This document shows positions 60,022 through 64,000 of a DNA stretch of 64,000 bases, one piece after another. Under the pieces are notes generated by a model. It was not told where the DNA came from. It made no database searches and was given only the letters and a program-made list of their open reading frames with translations. Source of the stretch: an uncultured Aquimarina sp. (GTDB lineage: Bacteria; Bacteroidota; Bacteroidia; Flavobacteriales; Flavobacteriaceae); the NCBI GenBank assembly GCA_947500545.1, contig CANMSO010000001.1, positions 558,001-622,000 on the forward strand. The letters are read 5' to 3'. The translations under genes were made by a program, and so were the position numbers. Position 1 is the first letter of the stretch; each line of letters starts with the position of its first letter.

Positions 60022-60029
60022 TACATTTA
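60022..60029 (+). promoter_or_regulatory. -7-like element (TACATTTA)
   Basis: It matches TAnnTTTG at all but the last position. It lies 27 bp upstream of the ATG at 60057 and lacks a -33 TTTG at the expected place (60000-60003 reads GATT), as in the sister promoters. Confidence 0.35.
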
Positions 60030-60056
60030 TTCAATATTTAAGTAAAAGAATAAACA

Positions 60057-61283
60057 ATGAGAAATTACAATAGTATACTTTTAATAGTCACCATCTTTTT
60101 AAGCGCTTGTGCTACTAAAAAACAAGTATCAAAAAACAATGATTCACCAACTATAGTAAGCCCATATTCTGATCAGAAACCACCAGGGGTAATTCCTGAA
60201 GTATTTGCGCCCCGTATGGATTCTACAGAGCACAGTGAACCAGCAGTTACCTTAGGCGAAATAGCTTCACTTCAGTCAAAAGTGTTGAACAAAACTATTC
60301 CACTATCAATCCATTTACCTGCTAACTATGATAGTTCCAGGAAAACCTATCCCGTGCTGTATATGTTGGGTTCAGATTACCGAGCTCGGTTCGCCATGTT
60401 AGCTTCTACACTAGACTACATGGGCGAGGGACAAATTCCTGAGATGATACTTATTGGAATTGATTTCCCCGAAGGAAATAGTATTTTGTTGCCAACAAGG
60501 GAAAATAAAGACACAACAATTCCAGATAATTATATTAACTTTTTTGAGACAGAGCTGATGCCACACGTTGATAATAACTACCGGACTGCTCCGTTCAAAA
60601 TCCTTTATGGCGGTTCTAACAGTGGGTTTTTCAGTGTTTACACGCTGCTCAACAACCCCAAACTGTTTAATGGCTACTTCGCAAGTAGTCCATCCCTTAT
60701 GCACATACCAGCAGTGCTTCAACAAAAAATAAAATCAGGTCCGTTAAAAACGCTTTCGGAAAACAGATTTCTACACATCATTTACAGCGATGATGAGGGA
60801 TTAACAAATCATGTTTCTGAATTCACTCGTGTTTTAGCGGACCATAAACCAGAGAGTTTTATCTATAAAGTGGATGAATTGGTGAACCAGGGTCATGTAC
60901 CAGCGATGGATTTTACACTGTTTCTTCTTGCGTTATATCCTGACTTCAATCCCTTTAATCCCAGTGAAAACCTGGAATCGTTGGATAAAGTGACACAACA
61001 TTTCGATAGGTTATCAAAACGATACGGGTATGAAATCAAGACACCTATAGGGGTCATATTTAACCTTGGTTTTCACACGATACTAAGTAAGAATTTAATT
61101 GACGCAGAAGAAATCTTTCAATATTCCTTAGAAGTGTATCCTCAAGGAAAGGAATCTTATCTCGGAATGGGTCTTTTACGAAGAGCACAAGGTCAACTTG
61201 AAAGTGCTAAGGTCATGCTCGAAAAAGCACTGACAATTGATCCAGATTATTCACTTGCTAAAAGGTGGCTACAAAGACTCTAG
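60057..61283 (+). CDS. Chimeric esterase lipoprotein with propeller-family leader and TPR end
   Basis: The protein has 408 residues. A lipoprotein signal peptide ends at Cys18 (IFLSAC). Residues 19-55 (ATKKQ, QKPPGVIPEVFAP) are homologous to the leader of the propeller lipoproteins at 23838, 24771 and 38699, but no propeller follows. Instead a Fes/IroE-like esterase domain starts near residue 62 (LGEIASLQSKVLNKTIPLSI), with nucleophile Ser187 in YGGSNSGFFS and a late His in VNQGHVPAMDF. Residues about 335-408 form TPR helices. The gene is evidently a fusion of the common leader to an esterase. It faces the kinase/regulator pair and precedes the esterase-SxxK fusion gene on the same strand by 114 bp. 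Confidence 0.82.
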   Translation: MRNYNSILLIVTIFLSACATKKQVSKNNDSPTIVSPYSDQKPPGVIPEVFAPRMDSTEHSEPAVTLGEIASLQSKVLNKTIPLSIHLPANYDSSRKTYPVLYMLGSDYRARFAMLASTLDYMGEGQIPEMILIGIDFPEGNSILLPTRENKDTTIPDNYINFFETELMPHVDNNYRTAPFKILYGGSNSGFFSVYTLLNNPKLFNGYFASSPSLMHIPAVLQQKIKSGPLKTLSENRFLHIIYSDDEGLTNHVSEFTRVLADHKPESFIYKVDELVNQGHVPAMDFTLFLLALYPDFNPFNPSENLESLDKVTQHFDRLSKRYGYEIKTPIGVIFNLGFHTILSKNLIDAEEIFQYSLEVYPQGKESYLGMGLLRRAQGQLESAKVMLEKALTIDPDYSLAKRWLQRL

Positions 61284-61397
61284 AAATGAAATCTGGCTTT
61301 ATTCATCAAAGATCTATTGGGTGGATTTATTAAGTTAAAAAAAGAAATAGGCCAATTGGCTTAATCACAAATCAATTAGCTAGGAAAAACAGAAAAC

Positions 61398-63380
61398 ATG
61401 AAAATCACCAAATTATTAATACTAACATTGATTATATCGCTAAACACTGTTTTTGCCCAACAAAATAATGTGATAGAAAATACGCAAAATATAGAAGGAT
61501 CTTCCTTGGTATTACCACAAATTCAGGTAGTCCCCATAAAAGATACCAAGACAGCAAGAAACTATGAATTGTATATAGAGTTGCCAGAAGATTATTCTGA
61601 GAACAATAATAAAACGTATCCTGTACTTTATTACACAGATGCGATGTGGCATCTCGAAATGCTATCTGGCGCTACAGAATACATGCTAGAAAACGTTATT
61701 TTGGTTGGAATTTCCTGGCAGAAGGACGTCGCCGAAGATTTAAGGCAACAATATGGAGCTCACGCCAGCAGATTTACCGATTATTCATTCTGGAAAAAAG
61801 CCAACCCTAATCATCCTAAACTGAAATTTGGTCAAGCCGAAAATCACTTGGCATTTATTCGCAACGATGTTATTCAATATGTAGATAACAACTATCGTAC
61901 TCATCCAGATAGTCGCACCTATTTTGGTTACTCACTAAGCGGTGCATTCGGTTCTTATATACTATTGACTCAACCTGATACTTTTGATAATTACATTCTT
62001 GGTAGTCCATTAGACAAAGGCTTAATTCCATACCTTTCTGAGATTAATACCAAATTAGGAGCTATCGAGTCACATAAGAACAATCCATTGCACGCTAACG
62101 TATATATCGCCTATGGCACATTAGAAAAAGAAAAGGACGAACCTATAGACGAATTTGTTAAATTACTGGATAGTAGAAAAAATTTAGAAGTATCCATTCA
62201 AAATAAAGTAATTGAAGGTGATCATCAAACCGCTTTCCCAATGATTGCTGTACAAAGTGTCGCTTGGTTGTCATCCTTGATGGGTCACGTTTCAAGTGAT
62301 AGCTATGAGGTATCATTCTGGGAGATTCCGTACCTCAATAATGCATTTGTTACTACACATCCAGAGGACAGAAAGGATGGGATATTGGTTGATACATTAT
62401 CGGTAAATAGCAAAGATAGAAAAGCAATCCTCCAGCTTTCGCAAGAAATTTTTGAAGGTAAACATGGAAGTTATGATGCCTTGCTCATTTCACATAAAAA
62501 CAAGTTAGTTTTTGAATCCTATTATAAAAAAGGACGTATCAATGTCCCTCATGGACAAGCATCAGCAGTAAAAGCGTATACTAGCTTGGTTTTGGGTAGA
62601 GCTATCCAAATGGGTTACCTATCTATGGAAGATATAAACAAACCTATAATTAGTTTTCTAAAAGATGTTAATCACAAAAAAATCACAAAAGGATTTGAAA
62701 AAATCACACTTCATAAGGCATTGACCATGCACGGAGGATTGACTATAGATAGCGATAAATGGAAAAAAATTGAGAAAGATTCGGTTAGACTAAAAGGTCA
62801 GGGGCTGGTTCAGACGCTTCTTGAGGAAAGCGGGCCTATAACTCACGAGTCTCAGAGGTATTTATATGGTAATTTTAATCCAATGTTGGTGATGACCGTC
62901 ATTGACGCCGTTGTTCCAGGAACGGCTGAGAACTTTATTAAAACTGAACTACTTGACAAACTCGGTATTACAAATTATAAATGGTCAACTCATATTAGTG
63001 GTTTACCACAAGCTGGGGGGCGTGCAAGTCTCATGTCTCGCGATATGATCAAATTGGGTAATTTGGTTCTCAATAAGGGTAAATTAAACGGCGAGCAGCT
63101 TATTTCTGCAGACTATCTTGCCAAAGCCACCAGTGGAATTGTGAAACCTACACAAGATTGGATGCCAAAAGACTATCGTTACGGTTATTTTTGGTATCAA
63201 ACATTAGTAAAAATAGATGATAAAAATTATGATACCACCTTTGCTTGGGGAGGTGGTGGTCAGCGAGTAATTGTAATAGAAGAACTTGATTTGACCATTG
63301 TAATTTCTGGTCATGATGGTGAAGATAAAATAATGACTCAAATTTCTGAAATCGTTATACCGACTTTTGTTAAACAATAA
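61398..63380 (+). CDS. Secreted fusion of esterase and SxxK serine hydrolase
   Basis: The protein has 660 residues. A signal peptide ends near residue 21 (NTVFAQ). Residues about 35-295 form an alpha/beta-hydrolase esterase of the Fes/IroE type with nucleophile Ser179 in YFGYSLSGAFG and a His in IEGDHQTAFP. Residues about 308-660 form a beta-lactamase-family domain with S389-AVK-392 in the nucleophile motif and AWGGGGQRV as the third motif. The second domain is clearly homologous to the whole of the protein at 37476-38672 (shared EIPYLNNAFV, GRINVPHGQAS, ITLHKALTM), and the first is related to the esterase in the gene just upstream. It could process a substrate with both ester and peptide-like bonds. 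Confidence 0.85.
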   Translation: MKITKLLILTLIISLNTVFAQQNNVIENTQNIEGSSLVLPQIQVVPIKDTKTARNYELYIELPEDYSENNNKTYPVLYYTDAMWHLEMLSGATEYMLENVILVGISWQKDVAEDLRQQYGAHASRFTDYSFWKKANPNHPKLKFGQAENHLAFIRNDVIQYVDNNYRTHPDSRTYFGYSLSGAFGSYILLTQPDTFDNYILGSPLDKGLIPYLSEINTKLGAIESHKNNPLHANVYIAYGTLEKEKDEPIDEFVKLLDSRKNLEVSIQNKVIEGDHQTAFPMIAVQSVAWLSSLMGHVSSDSYEVSFWEIPYLNNAFVTTHPEDRKDGILVDTLSVNSKDRKAILQLSQEIFEGKHGSYDALLISHKNKLVFESYYKKGRINVPHGQASAVKAYTSLVLGRAIQMGYLSMEDINKPIISFLKDVNHKKITKGFEKITLHKALTMHGGLTIDSDKWKKIEKDSVRLKGQGLVQTLLEESGPITHESQRYLYGNFNPMLVMTVIDAVVPGTAENFIKTELLDKLGITNYKWSTHISGLPQAGGRASLMSRDMIKLGNLVLNKGKLNGEQLISADYLAKATSGIVKPTQDWMPKDYRYGYFWYQTLVKIDDKNYDTTFAWGGGGQRVIVIEELDLTIVISGHDGEDKIMTQISEIVIPTFVKQ

Positions 63381-63411
63381 ATGCCATAAAAACAATAAAT
63401 CTAACATTTGT

Positions 63412-63435
63412 GTTATGCTTTCGCGAAAGCGTAAC
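63412..63435. repeat. Palindrome centred on CTTTCGCGAAAG
   Basis: GTTATGCTTTCG and CGAAAGCGTAAC form a 12-bp inverted repeat with one T-G wobble and no loop. It lies 32 bp past the stop of the fusion gene. CTTTCGCGAAAG is a common palindromic word in this group of bacteria; as a terminator it lacks a T run. Confidence 0.5.
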
Positions 63436-63577
63436 ACATCTCTTGATAATTTTTATTTAGCACATACTCCAAAATATATTTAATCTGTCCATTTTGTATG
63501 CCAACATCATGATGTAAGTAGGAAGCTGAGTCTAAACCTTAGACATTTACAGCATATTAATATTAAAAAAAGTCAAT

Positions 63578-64000
63578 ATGAAAAATTACATCCTAGTAGT
63601 AGCGATGCTTCTTACAATTCAATTTATAAATGCCGAACCTAAAATTGATGAAGATGTGAATACATCAGTTATTAATTTAGTTATTCTTAATGATAACGGA
63701 GATATTTTATTAAAAAAAGCAACAATCGGTTGGATAACAATAGGTGCATTTTATGAGAAAAGACACACTATAAATGAAGTTATCGATAGTATCTCAAATA
63801 AATATGGTGTTTCTATTTCAAAACCAAACCTTAAAGGTGTTTTTACTTATAAATTTGACTTTAATAATGCTGCAAGTGTAAGGCAGATTTATGTCGCTAA
63901 ATCTACTACTAGTGATTTACCAACAAATAAAAATGTAGAATTCCGTTGGGCTCCAAAAGATGAGGCTATAGAAAAATTTAAAAGTACTATTCCGTCTTTA
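63578..64000 (+). CDS. Secreted Nudix-fold-like protein, partial
   Basis: The frame starts at the ATG at 63578 and is open to the window edge (141 residues visible). A signal peptide ends near residue 19 (QFINA). The next 90 residues follow the order of a Nudix hydrolase: VINLVILNDNGDILLKKA, GWITIGAFYEKRHTINEVI, then SNKYGVSISKPNLKGVFTYKF. The catalytic Nudix box (REx2EE) is absent; the corresponding stretch reads TINEVIDSISNKYGV. If the fold is right it would be an exported, catalytically inactive binder. No ORF of normal length can be judged because the gene is cut. Confidence 0.5.
   Translation, partial: MKNYILVVAMLLTIQFINAEPKIDEDVNTSVINLVILNDNGDILLKKATIGWITIGAFYEKRHTINEVIDSISNKYGVSISKPNLKGVFTYKFDFNNAASVRQIYVAKSTTSDLPTNKNVEFRWAPKDEAIEKFKSTIPSL

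Noticed and set aside
37476..63380. Beta-lactam resistance from the SxxK genes
   Set aside because: The beta-lactamase fold here is the broad esterase/D-peptidase group; sequence gives no specific lactamase signature.
63204..63437. 77-codon minus-strand frame
   Set aside because: Most of it is antisense to the end of the fusion hydrolase gene.

Overview
The window looks like a piece of a low-GC marine Bacteroidota chromosome, most likely Flavobacteriaceae. The evidence is a C-terminal T9SS sorting domain (8883-11081), an ECF sigma/FecR/STN-TonB receptor operon with a Bacteroidota-type promoter (TTTG and TAnnTTTG), many short lipoprotein signal peptides ending in a Cys, and repeated LytS/LytTR two-component pairs. 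I saw no tRNA, rRNA, CRISPR array, phage or complete insertion sequence. The genus is not determined.

Layout. 1-6225: a partial secreted protein, an SLC12-like cation-chloride transporter with a stress-protein-like tail, and an FAD oxidoreductase with an unrecognised partner. 6338-12180: an orphan 7TMR-DISM histidine kinase, a T9SS-exported esterase and an EamA permease. 12424-16776: M23 peptidase and beta-barrel genes, then a hydrolase lipoprotein divergent from a LytS/LytTR pair. 16842-20842: a TesA-like esterase divergent from a YbbA/YbbP-like ABC system. 20935-25691: a LytS/LytTR pair divergent from three beta-propeller lipoproteins. 25998-32526: an S41-like protein, a bactofilin-like membrane protein, an NTF2-fold protein, an MDR oxidoreductase, a zinc-ribbon protein and two DUF4386 membrane proteins. 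32959-39550: another LytS/LytTR pair divergent from three propeller lipoproteins and an SxxK serine hydrolase. 39841-45978: an SxxK hydrolase broken by one in-frame stop, a truncated vsr gene whose catalytic Asp is Asn, an alpha/beta hydrolase, and a 7TM-AraC regulator divergent from another SxxK hydrolase. 46312-52771: an internally duplicated 'VKA' repeat lipoprotein, an AraC-TolB-TPR regulator, an S41 lipoprotein and small beta-barrels. 53006-57980: the ECF sigma, FecR and TonB receptor operon and a small GG-leader peptide with a duplicated Cys-containing core. 58163-63380: a final LytS/LytTR pair divergent from a chimeric esterase lipoprotein and an esterase-SxxK fusion. 63578 onward: a partial secreted Nudix-like protein.

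The main theme is a recurring architecture. A LytS-type kinase gene is followed at once by a LytTR regulator gene, and the pair is divergent from genes for exported lipoproteins and hydrolases. It occurs four times (around 14.9, 22.8, 35.4 and 60.0 kb). The exported genes share modules: a KKQ..QKPPG lipoprotein leader, PD40/TolB propellers, esterase domains and SxxK domains. Three of the divergent promoters carry imperfect direct repeats 20-23 bp apart, placed 38-39 bp upstream of a TAnnTTTG-like -7 element that lacks a good -33 partner. This suggests that each regulator activates its neighbouring cassette. The intergenic spaces hold several families of short repeats (about 90-160 bp), one MITE-like element and several hairpin terminators.
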